A stretch of DNA of 64,000 nt from Diploptera punctata (GCA_030220185.1 JASPKZ010001235.1:248001-312000), one strand, 5' to 3'; positions 1-11,945 are shown, counted from the first letter of the stretch. Made by a program: numbers and translations. The notes: generated by a model from the letters alone, not told the origin.

Positions 1-2292
1 CATCATCGATGTTAGATCAGTTAGAGGGACAGACTGCAATTCGGATCATCATCTGGTCAGAGTGAAAATCAGACAACGGCTATCGCTTATGAGAGGAACA
101 AACGCTAAAGATGATTCTGTAAAATTTGAATTAAAAAACTTGAAAAATGATGAAATGCGGCAAGAATACCAAATCAAAATTGCTAATAGATTTGAAGTAC
201 TGGAATCTTCAGATGACAATGTGGCAAACGAAGAAGAAACTGATATAAATAAAGAATGGGAGGCTATAAGAGATACTATTAAATTGTCAGCATCAGAAAG
301 CATTGGTTGTTTAAAAAAGAGGCAAAACAAGAAATGGTTTGATGAGGAATGTGCCGACATTGTAAAGAAAAGAAAGCTAGCAAAAATGAAATGGTTACAC
401 GAGCCAAATGAGGTAAATTTAGAGCAATTGGGTAGTATTAGACGGGAAACCACCAAGTTACTAAAGAGTAAAAAGAGGGAATATTTGAGAGAGAAGATTA
501 ATGATCTTGAAATGAATGCAAAAAATAGGAACATTAGAGAATTATATCAGGGAATTAGGATAGAGAAGAAAGGGTTTCAGGCTAGAACAAACATAATTCG
601 GAATGAAAATGGGGATATGATTGCAGATTCCAGGAGTATATTAAATAGATGGAAAAGTTACTTTAATCAGCTATTAAATGTACATACAGAACAGGACATT
701 GAGGAGGATAATTTACAGACAGCAGAAATGCTAGTCGCAGAACCAAGTGCATTAGAGGTTGAAATGGCGATTGAAAAATTGAAGATGTATAAAGCATCAG
801 GTTCAGATGAGATCCCAGCAGAACTGATAAAATCAGGGGGAGAAAAATTGATGGACAAGATACGCTGGTTGCTTAGTATGATTTGGGAAAAAGAAGCTCT
901 TCCAGATGAATGGAAGGAATCAATTATCGTACCAATTTATAAGAAAGGAGATAAAACTGATTGCAACAACTACAGGGGCATCTCATTACTTTCAACTTCG
1001 TACAAAATTCTAACAAATATATTAGTAAGCAGACTTACTCCCTATATTGATGACATTCTAGGAGATCATCAATGTGCATTTAGAAGAAACAGGTCTACAA
1101 CAGATCAGATTTTTAGTATAAGACAGATTTTAGAAAAGAAATGGGAATATAATGGTACTGTACATCAACTATATGTAGACTTCAAAAAAGCATATGATTC
1201 AATTAAGAGGGAGAAGTTATATAGTATCCTGCTGGAGTTCGGAATTCCTAAAAAGTTAGTTAGACTTATACGAATGTGTCTAAATGGCACAAAGAGTAGG
1301 GTGCGTGTAGGCAAACAGTTTTCGGACACTTTTGAAATCCAGAATGGGTTGAAGCAAGGAGATGCACTATCTCCTCTACTATTTAATTTTGTACTAGAGC
1401 ATGCCATTAAATCTTTAGAGAATGAGGAAGGCTTACAACTCAATGGTATTAATAAGCTGTTAGTTTATGCTGATGATGTAGTACTATTGGCCGATAGCGA
1501 GGAGATACTAAAGGACAACACGCACACACTATTGAGTAACACTAAGAAATTAGGACTGGAAGTAAATATCAATAAAACTAAATATATGGTCACACGTAGA
1601 AATTCATTATATAATGGAAATGGACAGCTAATGACAAATGAGGGAAATTTTGAGGAAGTGGCTGAATTCAAATACCTAGGAACAATAATCACAAATAGGA
1701 ATGAGATGCACAAAGAAATTAAACATAGGCTCAATTCTGGAAATGCGTGCTATTATGCATTGCAGAGACTCTTGATGTCCCAACTCCTTTCAAAAAACGT
1801 TAAACTGAAAATATATAAAACTATTATTCTACCAGTTATATTATATGGGTGCGAAACATGGACTCTTACTTTAAGGGAGGAAAGGAGATTACAAGTATTT
1901 GAGAATAAAGTACTTAGGAAAATTTTTGGACCAAAGAGAGATGAACAGACAGGTGAATGGAGAAGACTACATAACAATGAACTACATGGTCTTTATAGGA
2001 AGCCAGATATAATAAGAACAGTTAAGTCTCGTAGACTGTGATGGGCAGGACATGTTGCACGTATGGGGAATGAAAGACGTGCATGGAAGCTTCTTGTAGG
2101 AAAGCCAGAGGGAAAACGCCCAGTTGGTAGACCAAGAATGAGGTGGGAGAATAACATTAACTATGATTTGAGGGAAGTAGATTATACAGGGAATGATTGG
2201 AAAGCATTAGCTCAGGATAGGGATGTATGGAGAGCTTATGTCCGCGCGGCCATGAACCTACGGGTTCGATAGTGCCAGTGAGTAAGTAAGTA
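1..2292 (+). mobile_element. RTE-type LINE, 5' part outside window, one nonsense mutation
   Basis: One frame is open from the first bases to a TGA at 2039-2041 and continues in the same frame to a TAG ending at 2272. It carries the end of an AP endonuclease domain (SDHHL at 41-55), a reverse transcriptase with FKKAYDS near 1180-1205 and the catalytic YADD at 1465-1476, and a C-terminal tail (GCETWTL). A near-identical copy at 54044 has CGA where this one has TGA, so the stop is a CpG-type change. It ends in GTAA repeats. The RTE clade is inferred from domain order. It is a young element, probably dead. Confidence 0.8.
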
Positions 2293-3514
2293 TTGTAAAA
2301 GTGACTTCATATAAGTTCATACCTATGATCGTACAGTTATTTTCCATGAAGTTCATTTTGCCTATAAATGCCTATTTCAGCTTACAATGCCTAATGCCTA
2401 TTTGCCATTTTTTCTCGAAATTAACTTAGTGTTTCAATTAAATCAATTTAAATGGACAAACTTCATGACACATATCATTTCATAGAAATTTTCAACTGTT
2501 CTTTTTATAAATTCACTTAGAATATTTTAGGACAAGGGTGGCAATAAGCCAATAACCTAGCAGGTAGACAATTTTCCCCTCAATGCACTCCTGTTAGGCA
2601 AATATTGTATTTTTCCATCTCATGTATTCCTGTTAAGCAAAATGGCCCTAAGCAATGTCCCATTGTATTATGCTCCAGCTCTAATGCTTGGAGAAAGTTC
2701 TATAATAAAACTTTGCTTCTTTTCAATACAAACAAAGAGGGTTGATGGCTCAAGCTTTCTTTCTTTGTCTCATACCTGGTGCTGAAACCTTTAAGTGACT
2801 GGCAATATTATTTTTTTATGTTGGTAACACTGAATTCTGTCTATAGTCCTCATTCACAGACAGATGCTTCAAAGACAAAGTGGTGCATCAAGTGTATGTG
2901 GTTTTTTTTTTGTCTTTAGAACAGTTTTTTTTTTACAAAGTCTAAAGAGCAGACAACAGTAAATGAGAAACTGACCAATTTCATGAAAGAATTTGGTGTA
3001 GAAATATTCTCAAGTGACGGTTCAATATTGTTCTGCAAAGTTCCAAATTTTGCAGCACGTACACTCTGCAAAACAGAAGTCTGCTCTTTGTAAAAAGGCA
3101 AAACAAATTCCAAAAGCATCTCTGATATCTTCACATGGTATTGATAGCATAAATATGTTTATATTCTTAAAGTAAGACTATGAAAATTTATGTTGTAGTC
3201 CATTTTTTGTAAGAGCCTATTTTGAATTTTTAATGCCTATATTAATGGTTTTAGTACCTTTTTGCCTGCCTATTTTTAACTTTTTAAGTGCCTAACATCC
3301 AGACTAGTCATAACAAACTATCAAGCCTTATACTTGTATGAAGGAGATTTGTTTTTCAATTTCCCAAAGTTAAGTTGCAGTGGCATCCCTCTTACTTGTG
3401 CACTCGTGAAATCTAATCAATCATTTGTAGTAATTCTGTAAATGCATGGAATGTTTACATTAATTTTTAAGTCTTAAAAATGTGCTCCTTAATAACTGTG
3501 ATTAGAAAACTCAC
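2293..3514. other. Repeat-like AT-rich DNA, no gene
   Basis: Repeated phrases such as AATGCCTAT and TGCCTATTT occur near 2350-2410 and again at 3215-3300, suggesting the two ends of an unclassified DNA element. A short minus-strand open frame at 2916-3134 has no features I recognise. No dumpy-like exon was found here. Confidence 0.4.
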
Positions 3515-3917
3515 CAAGTTTACATTCGACTTCTGGGTTGCCGAAAAATCCAGGTGGACAAGAACACTGTGCACGTCTGTTGAAGACACGACATTGTGCA
3601 TTAGTTCCGCACACTCCAGCCTCAAGACATGGATTTCTACAAGCCTTGTCCTCTCCACAATGTTTGTTGGATTCGCAGTCTTCGTCTCGGAGGCACTCGT
3701 ATGGTTTACAGAGTTGAGTGGGTTCGCCCTGGAATCCATCTGGACACAGACAGATTGCACGATGTTCTGACACTCTACACTGGGCATTTGTGCCACATGG
3801 GAATCCTGGAGTTTTACAAGGATTGTGGCATTGACCACTCACACAAGCTTGGTCATTTGGACAGTCATTATGAGATCGGCAGCCAGACACGCATAATCCT
3901 CGTTGACATAACTGGCC
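3515..3917 (-). CDS. dpy: Dumpy-like gene, exon 24, last visible exon
   Basis: Phase 0 to 1, 403 nt, with acceptor TTTCAG and donor GTGAGT. It encodes link modules (CQRGLC, CRSHNDCPNDQAC), an EGF (PCGTNAQC to GFQGEPTQLC), a DPY link (ECLRDEDCESNKHC) and a second EGF (CLEAGVCGTNAQC to GFFGNPEVEC). The donor at its end shows that the gene continues below this point. No further exon is visible between 1 and 3514. Confidence 0.85.
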
Positions 3918-4379
3918 CTGAAACAAGAGCACAAGTTCACAATCAAATTAAGAAACCAACAACATGACTACAAAGATCCTAGGATCACTGAAATGGTCCC
4001 TGTTACTGCTTAAACTAAATAACCAACTAATCAATGATACTATCAAACTTTGAGATTAAATAACACTGGTCAACAGTGGTTTTGTTGCCCTTGATATAAG
4101 ATTAACTTTGGATATATTTATGCTCACAATTCATGAAATTATCAATGATTTTGGAAGATTTGCTCTGTTTTTTTAATCTTTATTTTCATTTTAAACTACA
4201 AAAATCGGAAAATATGAAAAAGTAACAGATATATTTATAATGTCAATTATTTTTTTTAAAAATTAGAATACACCAATGTAAATAGAAAGAAAAATGTCGA
4301 AAATCCATGTTATACTTCAATGAAAAGCCTTTTATAAGATTTTCTTCTATAATTTTTTAGGGGACAATCTCTTTTTAAA

Positions 4380-4860
4380 GACCAGCCGTAATCTGCCATC
4401 ATGTGACGGTCCCACCTACCCTGATACCTTCACTCCATTATTTTTAGATTCTGGTGAAAGTGCTCTCCCTGTTTGTCGCTATAATTTCCTAAATTATCCA
4501 GAAATCTATCCAGGTGACCGTGGAGAAAGTGTAACCTTATACTCATATTTGCTCCCAGAATCTTGAAGCTTGTCAACATGTTTTACATAATTTCTTTATA
4601 ATTTGGTGATTTACAGTTACCTAGGAAATTTTCTACTACCAATACAAAACCCTTCCAAGCTTCACTTTCCGGAACAGTCATAACTTTGATAAAATTTGCA
4701 TCTTTCATCAAATGCCGAATTTGAGGACCATCAAATATTCCGCCTTTTAACTTTTCCATACTGAGCTTAGGACATTTTCTATAAATGTATTTGAAACATT
4801 CTCCTTCCTTGTCCAACGCTTTTACGAATTGTTTTATCATATGCAGATGCACATCGTGAG
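4380..4860 (-). pseudogene. Decayed repeat-borne arthropod protein fragment
   Basis: Read on the minus strand, 4583-4852 encodes MHLHMIKQFVKALDKEGECF and continues to a conserved VENFLGN motif. Downstream, in broken frames, RYQGRWDRHMMADYGW is readable near 4380-4430. I recognise this as an unnamed protein found in many copies across arthropod genomes; its function and element class are unknown to me. Frame breaks make this copy a pseudogene. Confidence 0.55.
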
Positions 4861-5080
4861 TACTTTAATTTTGTCAAATAACTGAGATCATGGCCGATGT
4901 GTGAGTGATGGGTGCGAGAGTGGGTATCACGTGATGACTGTATGTGCGAAAAAAATTTGGAGAAATCAAATCATGACTGGAAACATAAATTTTATTAGTA
5001 ACAAGTTGTTTTGATGTTCTTATTATTAATTTCATACATCTCAATGATGGATAAATCATATTTGAAGAGAAAAATTATAC

Positions 5081-5153
5081 GCTCAGACCGGGACTTGAAC
5101 CCGGGACCCTTGGTTTTCTAGTCCAAGTGCTCTACCATTTGAGCTACCTGAGC
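5081..5153 (-). repeat. tRNA-like sequence, left arm of an inverted pair
   Basis: This 73-nt sequence folds as a tRNA cloverleaf: the acceptor GCTCAGG faces the TCTGAGC side, there is a D arm with GCTC and GAGC, and the T arm is CGGGTTCAAGTCCCG. The anticodon loop is enlarged and lacks a normal T33. It matches 5568-5640 in the opposite orientation and belongs to a dispersed tRNA-derived family, so it is probably a SINE head rather than a working tRNA gene. Confidence 0.6.
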
Positions 5154-5567
5154 AAGTACCGATCTAAACGCAAATTCTTCTCTATATACGTTGTAATTCC
5201 CGCCCATCAAATGCTTTGAAGCCATTGCTTCTATCTTTGCAAATGGCGGCTCCTATATTAAGAAGACATATTTGGGAATTATACATTACATTATAAATGC
5301 CAGTACGGCTTTTTGGGTTCAAGTCCCGGTCTGAGCGTATAATTTTTCTCTTCAAATATGATTTATCCATCATTGAGATGTATGAAATTAATAATAAGAA
5401 CATCGAAAAAAGCCGTACTGGCATTTATAATGTAATGTATAATTCCCAAATATGTCTTCTTAATATAGGAGCCGCCATTTGCAAAGATAGAAGCAAAGGC
5501 TTCAAAGCATTTGATGGGCGGGAATTACAACGTATATAGAGAAGAATTTGCGTTTAGATCGGTACTT

Positions 5568-5640
5568 GCTCAGGTAGCTCAAATGGTAGAGCACTTGGAC
5601 TAGAAAACCAAGGGTCCCGGGTTCAAGTCCCGGTCTGAGC
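5568..5640 (+). repeat. tRNA-like sequence, right arm of an inverted pair
   Basis: This is the plus-strand mirror of 5081-5153. The anticodon arm CTTGG and CCAAG encloses a nine-base loop instead of seven. Internal A-box-like (TAGCTCAAATGG) and B-box (GGTTCAAGTCC) promoter motifs are intact, so RNA polymerase III transcription is possible. Flanking sequence also mirrors, making a palindrome of about 0.6 kb (5040-5665). Confidence 0.6.
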
Positions 5641-5840
5641 GTATAATTTTTCTCTTCAAACAAGTTGTTTACTGTTTAAAATATAAGATACGCAAAAATC
5701 AATAAAAACTAGAGCACATTCAGCATTTCATTAATATATTCATAAACTGTGCACTTGAAAACATAGAAATTCGCTGAGATATCCAGGACAACAATTTTTT
5801 TTTTTGTAGAGCTGTGTAATATATGAGATTATATAATTAC

Positions 5841-6118
5841 CGGTGCACATGTGTTCGGTCCAGTACATCTTGTTCTACATTTCCCCTTAGCACAAGTTTC
5901 TCCACATGAACATTGTTGGTCAGACGAGCAGCTCTTGACACAGTAACCAGTCTCGTCACACTCGCAGTCAGGGACACCCTCTCCGCAGCGCATGGCAGGC
6001 TTGTAGCAGCTAACAAGTGGATTACCCAGGAAGTTGGCTGGACAACTGCACTGAACTCCATGATTCACAACACGGCATGATGCACATGCACCACAAACTG
6101 AACCATCCTCACAAGGAT
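5841..6118 (-). CDS. dpy: Dumpy-like gene, exon 23
   Basis: Phase 1 to 0, 278 nt, with acceptor ATTTCAG and donor GTAATT. It encodes an EGF with an atypical short first loop (PCEDGSVCGACASC, then CSCPANFLGNPLVSC) and a cluster of cysteines (RCGEGVPDCECDETGYCVKSC, CSCGETC, CRTRC). The spacing is denser than in other links. It ends after CAP in phase 0 and joins exon 24 starting GQLC. Confidence 0.82.
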
Positions 6119-6272
6119 CTGAAATTCAAAATAGATTTTATGGTATGTGTAGAATAACAAGAAAAACATTAAGAAATAAGACTCTAAAATCCACACAAGT
6201 GAATTAAAACTTTCTATTGTAATTTCATAATAAAAAATAACAATCTAAAATCTACATTATTGAATTTTTATA

Positions 6273-6575
6273 ATACGTAGCATAGTAGTTAAGGCACTGC
6301 GCTACAAGCCAGAAGGTCGAGAGTTTGAGACCCGGTGGGGTCAGGATTTTTAAACTGATCCAAATCCTCTGGCGGCACCATGACCCTGGGGTCGACTCAG
6401 CCTCTAATGGAAATGAGTTCCAGATGCATGTTTTGGGGGTAAAGGCGGCCGTCACGCAGGGCTGACAACCCGGCTGACATCAAGTGCCGATTGTCCAGAA
6501 AAAGTGGGAGCCTTAACCTCCCACTACCCCAAGGGCCTCTCGAGGCCTGTCGTGAGATCACTTTACTTTTTACAA
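6273..6575 (+). mobile_element. SINE A, tRNA-derived, copy 1
   Basis: This copy is about 300 bp with a tRNA-like head (TAGCATAGTAGTTAAGG, degenerate B box) and a shared body containing GGGGTCGACTCAGCCTC and GGGCTGACAACCCGGCTGAC. It ends in a TTTAC-type tail. Related copies lie at 8058, 46815 and 63757, all on the plus strand. Confidence 0.7.
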
Positions 6576-7082
6576 TGGCAGTACCCATGGATCCAAAACT
6601 TGGATGATTACTAATTCAGATAGAAAGAAAATAGAAACATTAGAAATGAAGTTTTTACGACCATTAACAGGTTACACAACATGTGAAGCATCAAGGTACA
6701 AGAAAAACAACCACGAGGAAGACAATAATGGGAAAGATGGATTAACCGAGTAAAGAAAAATTTATATTTGAAGAGAAAAATATACCCTCAGACTGGGGTT
6801 TGAACCCAGCACCATTCACACTCTGTCCTGGGTTCAAACCCCAGTATGAGTATATGTTTTTTCTTTCAAATATAATTTATGCATCATTAAGATGTATGAA
6901 ATGAATAATAAAAACATTGAAAAAAGCTGTACTGGTTTTATAATGTAATGTAAAATTCCCAATTAAATGTCTTCTTAATAAAAAAGCCACCATTTGCAAA
7001 GATAGAAGCAAATGCTTCATACCACTTGGTGGGCGGGAATTACAACGTATATAGAGAAAAATTTGCATTTAGATTGGTACTT

Positions 7083-7146
7083 GCTCAGGTGGTAGAGCAC
7101 TTGGTCTATAGAACCAAGGGTCCTGGGTTCAAGTCCCGGTCTGAGC
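7083..7146 (+). repeat. tRNA-like repeat, D-arm deleted
   Basis: This is a member of the 5568-5640 family lacking part of the D arm. The T arm and TCTGAGC end are kept. Further copies lie at about 7371-7444 (minus) and 7743-7815 (plus), within flanking sequence that is again partly mirrored. Confidence 0.5.
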
Positions 7147-8057
7147 GTATAATTTTTCTCTTCAAATATTATGACTACCGGATTTTCATTTAAATCTTCA
7201 TCTATAACATTGCCATCTGTTGCTGATTTGATGAATCTTGAGATCAAGTTCTGTTCATCAGGAATTTCAAAATTTATGGCTCTAAATTTGTTCTTCTGAA
7301 TATATTCTCAATATGGCAACATTACAGATGAAGATTCAAATGAAACACATTTAAAGAAAAAAATTATATGCTCAGACCAGGACTTGAACCCAGGACCCTT
7401 GGTTCTCTAGACCAAGTGCTCTATCAATTGAGCTACCAGAGCAAGTACTGATCTAAATGCAAATCTTTCTCTATATACGTTGTAATTCCCATCCACCAAA
7501 TGCTGTGAAACCTTTGCTTCTATCTTTGCAAATGGCAGCTCCTTTATTAGGAAGACATATATTTGGGAATTATACATTACATTAAAATGCCAGTACAGCT
7601 TTTTTTGATGTTTTTATTATTCATTTCATACATCTCAATGATGGATAAATCATTTGCAAAGATAGAAGCGAAGGCTTCACAGAATTTGGTGGGTGGGAAT
7701 TACAATGTATTTAGAGAAAGATTTGTGTTTAGATCGGTACTTGCTCCGGTAGCTCGTTGGTAGAGCACTTGGTCTAGAGAACAAAGGGTCCCGGGTTCAA
7801 GTCCCGGTCTGAGTGTATAATTTTTCTCTTTAAATATGATTTATCCATCATTGAGATGTATGAAATGAATAATAAAAACATTCAAATGAAAATCTGGTAG
7901 TTATAATATCAGCTGAGAATGAGAGGGAGTCCTCTTGAAAACTGCAGTTCCCATGTTTAAAAAGAACATGAAATATGAGGTAAGATAAGAAGTGACTCAT
8001 TCATTCATTGAATTAAGAGCCTCATAATGTTATTTCCCATATTTAACTATGAACAAA

Positions 8058-8362
8058 CGGGGGCACGCCGTAGCGTAGTGGTTAAGGCACTGAGCTACAA
8101 GCCGGAGGGTCGAGGGTTCAAGTCCCGTTGGGGTCAGGATTTTTAAACTGACCCAAACCCTCTGGCGGCACTATGGCCCTGGGGTCGACTCAGCCTCTAA
8201 CTGAAATGAGTACCAGACGCTTGTTCTGGGGTAAAGGCGGCCGTCACGCAGGGCTGACAACCCGGCTGACATAAAGTGCCGATTGTCTAGAAAAAGTGGG
8301 AGCCTTAACCTCCTACTACCCCAATGGCCTCCTGAGGCCTGTTGTGGGATAAAAAAAAAAAA
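8058..8362 (+). mobile_element. SINE A, tRNA-derived, copy 2
   Basis: The best-preserved complete copy in the window. The tRNA-like head contains TAGCGTAGTGGTTAAGG (A box) and GGTTCAAGTCC (B box). A conserved body of about 230 bp follows and it ends in a run of A at 8350-8362, as expected for retroposition. Confidence 0.75.
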
Positions 8363-8415
8363 ACTATGAACAAACCCATGTCATTTGATACAACCAGATA
8401 CAGCAAGTGACTTAC

Positions 8416-8591
8416 TTCGACATTGCTTATTGATGCAGGCTTCATGATCTGGACAGACTGTGTCACTTCGACAACCGACATCACACAGTCGTTCCTCACA
8501 AATCTGTTTCGGGCCGCATTTAGCATCGTTGTTACAAATTGTCTTACACAGTCCTCCAAGGCAGCGTTCATCAGCAAGACAGTTCTGATCA
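8416..8591 (-). CDS. dpy: Dumpy-like gene, exon 22 (DPY modules)
   Basis: Phase 2 to 1, 176 nt, with acceptor ATTTTCAG and donor GTAAGT. It consists of three cysteine links without an EGF: DQNCLADERC, CNNDAKCGPKQIC and CRSDTVCPDHEACINKQC. The last base A joins AT of exon 23 to give N, producing the NPC that starts the next EGF. Confidence 0.82.
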
Positions 8592-8660
8592 CTGAAAATA
8601 AAAATAATGTTTACTTTAAGCAAGCAATTTCATATATTTGTTGGGTTATCTTTATATATA

Positions 8661-8828
8661 ACTAGCTGGCCCGGCGAACGTTGTATCACCTTTAAATATT
8701 TTTACGTTAATTTTCCGATGTTTTAATAGTTATCTGCTATTCAGGGTGGAAACAAATCCAACAAATCAAAGATCATAAAAATCGGTCCAGCCGTTCTTGA
8801 GTTATAAATAGTGTAACTAATCCGACTT

Positions 8829-8864
<36 letters not shown>

Positions 8865-9600
8865 ATTCTTCTGTACATGTGTCTGTCGCTTAACTCCTCC
8901 TAAACGACTAGACCGATTTTTATTAATTTTTTTGTATATGTCTGATTGGGATGGTTTAGAATCACAATTGGACCCTCTGAAACCATTAGGTGTAGGAGTT
9001 CACCTGAAGTGAAAATTTAAAAATTGCTCTAGCAGTCAGATTTTTCTATGTTTTACAACGAAACTCAGCATATCCTATTAAAATAAACTAAGGTAGGTAT
9101 TATCCAAAAATGAGCAAAATGCAACAATTAGAAGTGGAGGTTCATTTGAAATCTGAAATTAAAAAAATGCCTATATGACTGGACCGATTTTGATGAAATT
9201 TGTTGTGTGTGTCTCATTGGCTCCCTCGATGGTTTAGATTCACAATTGGACCCTCTAAAACCATTAGGTATAAGATTTGTCTGAAGTGAAAATTTAAAAA
9301 TCGCTCTAGCGATCACAATTTTCAATGTTTCACAACGAAACTTACTACATACTATTAAAATAAACCAAGGTAGGTATTGTCAAAAAATCTGACAACTAGA
9401 ATTGGAGGTTTACTTGAAATCTAAAATTAAATACTGCCCGAACGACTGGACCAATTTTCATGAATTTTTTTTGTGTGTTTGAGTGGGTCCTTATATGGTT
9501 TAGATTCACAATTGGACTTGGTAGGTAGCTCTGTGATCGGGTTACAGGAATTTTTTCATGTCAGATGTGTAGTCATCTGTATTATATATATATATATTTC
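8661..9600. repeat. Tandemly iterated interspersed repeat and TA microsatellite
   Basis: Units built around GACTGGACCGATTTTGAT, ACAATTGGACCCTCTAAAACC and AAAATTTAAAAATCGCTCTAG recur about three times here and again at 35455-35930. TA microsatellites flank them. This style of repeat is common in insects; the class is not settled from the sequence. No gene is present. Confidence 0.5.
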
Positions 9601-10108
9601 GCAAGACAATAATGTGGCATAATAATGCATGTTTCTTGAGCCATGCTTCTTGCGAACTTATTTAATAATTATATTTGAAGAGAAACCAAATTTGTTACAA
9701 AGGGCTTACGATGAGGGATAATCCTATTTATTATTTCAAAAGTATTTTTATTCTCTCATTTTTTTGATGACTGAACCAAACTAGATTCTTAATTAATCAA
9801 CCAGGGGTGTTTTATGGTCAATGCTCTGAAATCTGTGAGGCTAATCATAGATTTATACCAATCATTATTGAGAGAATTTCAACAAATAAATTTATCAACT
9901 GAGTTTCTAAATTAAGAGAATCAGACTTATTTAGTGAATTTTATGGTAAAAAAGTAACTTATATTTTTATCATCTGGCCATGACAAGAGAATTGAACATT
10001 CGGGCAGGACAACGTCTGCAGGGTCCGATAGTAAATATATATATATATATATATATTAAAAGAACAATTTACATATTATCTATATTGAAAGTGAAATATG
10101 CAACTTAC

Positions 10109-10310
10109 GATCTACAAGTTCTTTGGCACATGCCGACATAGCAAGTTTGTCCTTGGGGACACTCATCTTCAGACTGACAGAGTAACGTAGGCTCACGACA
10201 CCCTGTTTCTGGATCGCCAATAAGAGGACCTGGGCATGAGCACTGTTTCTGGTGATTTACCATGCCACAATGGGCATTTGTACCACAAGCTGTTGGTGAT
10301 GCACATAGAT
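10109..10310 (-). CDS. dpy: Dumpy-like gene, exon 21
   Basis: Phase 1 to 2, 202 nt, with acceptor TTTTTCAG and donor GTAAG. It reads an EGF (DLCASPTACGTNAHC to GDPETGC) and a DPY link (LCQSEDECPQGQTCYVGMC). It is a short exon found from splice sites and phase alone. Its phase 2 end joins exon 22 (TC plus T makes S). Confidence 0.8.
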
Positions 10311-10822
10311 CTGAAAAAAAGGTCAGTCAATAATAAAACAAATTATTTTTTAAATTTGATAATAATTACTACTATCACTATTTTTACTATTATTAGTATT
10401 TTTATTATTAACCTAACAAACTAACTCACTGGCACTATCGAACCCATAGGTTCATGGCTGCATGGACATAAGCTCCCCATACATCCCTATCCTGAACTAA
10501 TTTTTTCCAATCATTCCCTGTATAATCTACTTCCCTCAAATCATAGTTAATGTTATTCTCCCACCTCTTTTTGGTCTACTAACTACACATTTTTCCTCTG
10601 GTTTTCCTACAAGAAGCTTCCATTCATGTCTTTAATTCCCCATTCATGCAACATGTCCTGCCTATCGCAGTCTACAAGACCTTAACTGTTCTTATTATAT
10701 CTGGTTTCTTATACATACAATGTAGCTCACTATTATAAGGTTTTCTCCATTCACCTGTCTGTTCGTCTCTCTTTGGTCCAAAAATGTTTCTAAGATCTTT
10801 ATTCTCAAATACTCGTAATCTC

Positions 10823-11024
10823 AATTGAGTTGGTGTTTACTTGATGAAAATCTATATTTATTAATTAAATAAAAATAAAACGTAGTTTTATTTGATTTTC
10901 ATATTTATTATATAATTCAGTGACAGCTGTTTCGGTACACTGTACCTTAATTTGTTAACATGTCTGAAGAAGGTACAGTGTACCAAACCAGCTGTCACTG
11001 AATTATATAATAAATATTTAATTA
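10823..11024. mobile_element. Palindromic Penelope-like derivative with 12-base target duplication
   Basis: About 202 bp, flanked by ACTCGTAATCTC at 10811-10822 and 11025-11036. The two arms are inverted copies containing GGTACAGTGTACC and ACAGCTGT, parts of the hammerhead motif seen intact at 23350. The minus arm lacks the CTGANGA box, and the plus arm has A in place of G in the GAA box, so neither looks active. Confidence 0.7.
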
Positions 11025-11240
11025 ACTCGTAATCTCCTTTCTTTCCTTAAAGTAAGAGTCCACGTTTGACATCCATATAATATAACTGGTAGAATAACAT
11101 TTTATATATTTTCAGTTTAGCGTTTTATGAAAAGGGTTGGGACGACAATAGTCCCTGTAATGCATAATAGCACACATTTCCAGAATTGACCATATGTTTA
11201 ATGTCTTTGTGCATCTCATTCCTATTTGTGATAATATTCC

Positions 11241-11727
11241 TTACTTACTTACTTACTCACTGGCACTATCGAACCCGTAGGTTCATGGCCGCACAGACAT
11301 AAGCTCTCCATACATCCCTATCCTGAGCTAATGCTTTCCAATCATTCCCTGTGTAATCCACTTCCCTCAAATCATAGTTAATGTTATTCTCCCACCTCAT
11401 TCTTGGTCTACCAACTGGGCGTTTTCCCTCTGGCTTTCCTACAAGAAGCTTCCATGCAAGTCTTTCATTCACCATACGTGCAACATGTCCTGCCCATCAC
11501 AGTCTACGAGACTTGACTGTTCTTATTATATCTGGCTTCCCATAAAGACCATGTAGTTCATTATTATGAAGTCTTCTCCATTCACCTGTCTGTTCATCTC
11601 TCTTTGGGTCCAAAAATTCTCCTAAGTACTTTATTCTCAAATACCTGTAATCTCCTTTCCTCTCTTAAAGTAAGAGTCCATGTTTCGCATCCATATAATA
11701 TAACTGGTAGAATAATAGTTTTATATA
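11241..11727 (-). mobile_element. Young 5'-truncated RTE LINE insertion
   Basis: About 487 bp flanked by the 13-base direct repeat GTGATAATATTCC (11228-11240 and 11728-11740). The 3' end on the minus strand carries the family's GTAA-type tail. The encoded tail protein (WENNINYDL) is open for 69 codons from 11475 to 11266. 5' truncation and a target duplication are hallmarks of target-primed reverse transcription. Confidence 0.8.
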
Positions 11728-11945
11728 GTGATAATATTCCTAAGTATTTGAATTCAGCCACTTCTTCAAAACAATATTAATAATAATAATAATAATAGCA
11801 ATATTAATAATAATAATAATAATAATTATACTAAAAGTTAATATGTCTTTCATAAATCTGCTAGTCACTGAGAAGGAAACAGATATGTCCTGCAGAAAAT
11901 GATCAAATGTTTCAGAGATAAATCCACTTTTATAATATAACATGT

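Larger units (their letters stand above)
10423..11775 (-). mobile_element. Old RTE LINE 3' end with two nested insertions
   Basis: The minus strand carries the tail of the same RTE family as 1-2292. It is split at 10823 by a palindromic element (12-base target duplication) and at 11241 by a younger RTE copy (13-base target duplication). It resumes to about 11775. It is a pseudogene fragment. Confidence 0.7.

Noticed and set aside
3629..3967. Plus-strand frame opposite exon 24
   Set aside because: Antisense of the EGF coding exon with no supporting features.
8305..8592. 95-codon minus frame across exon 22
   Set aside because: Alternative frame of the DPY-module exon that runs on into a SINE; no domain features.
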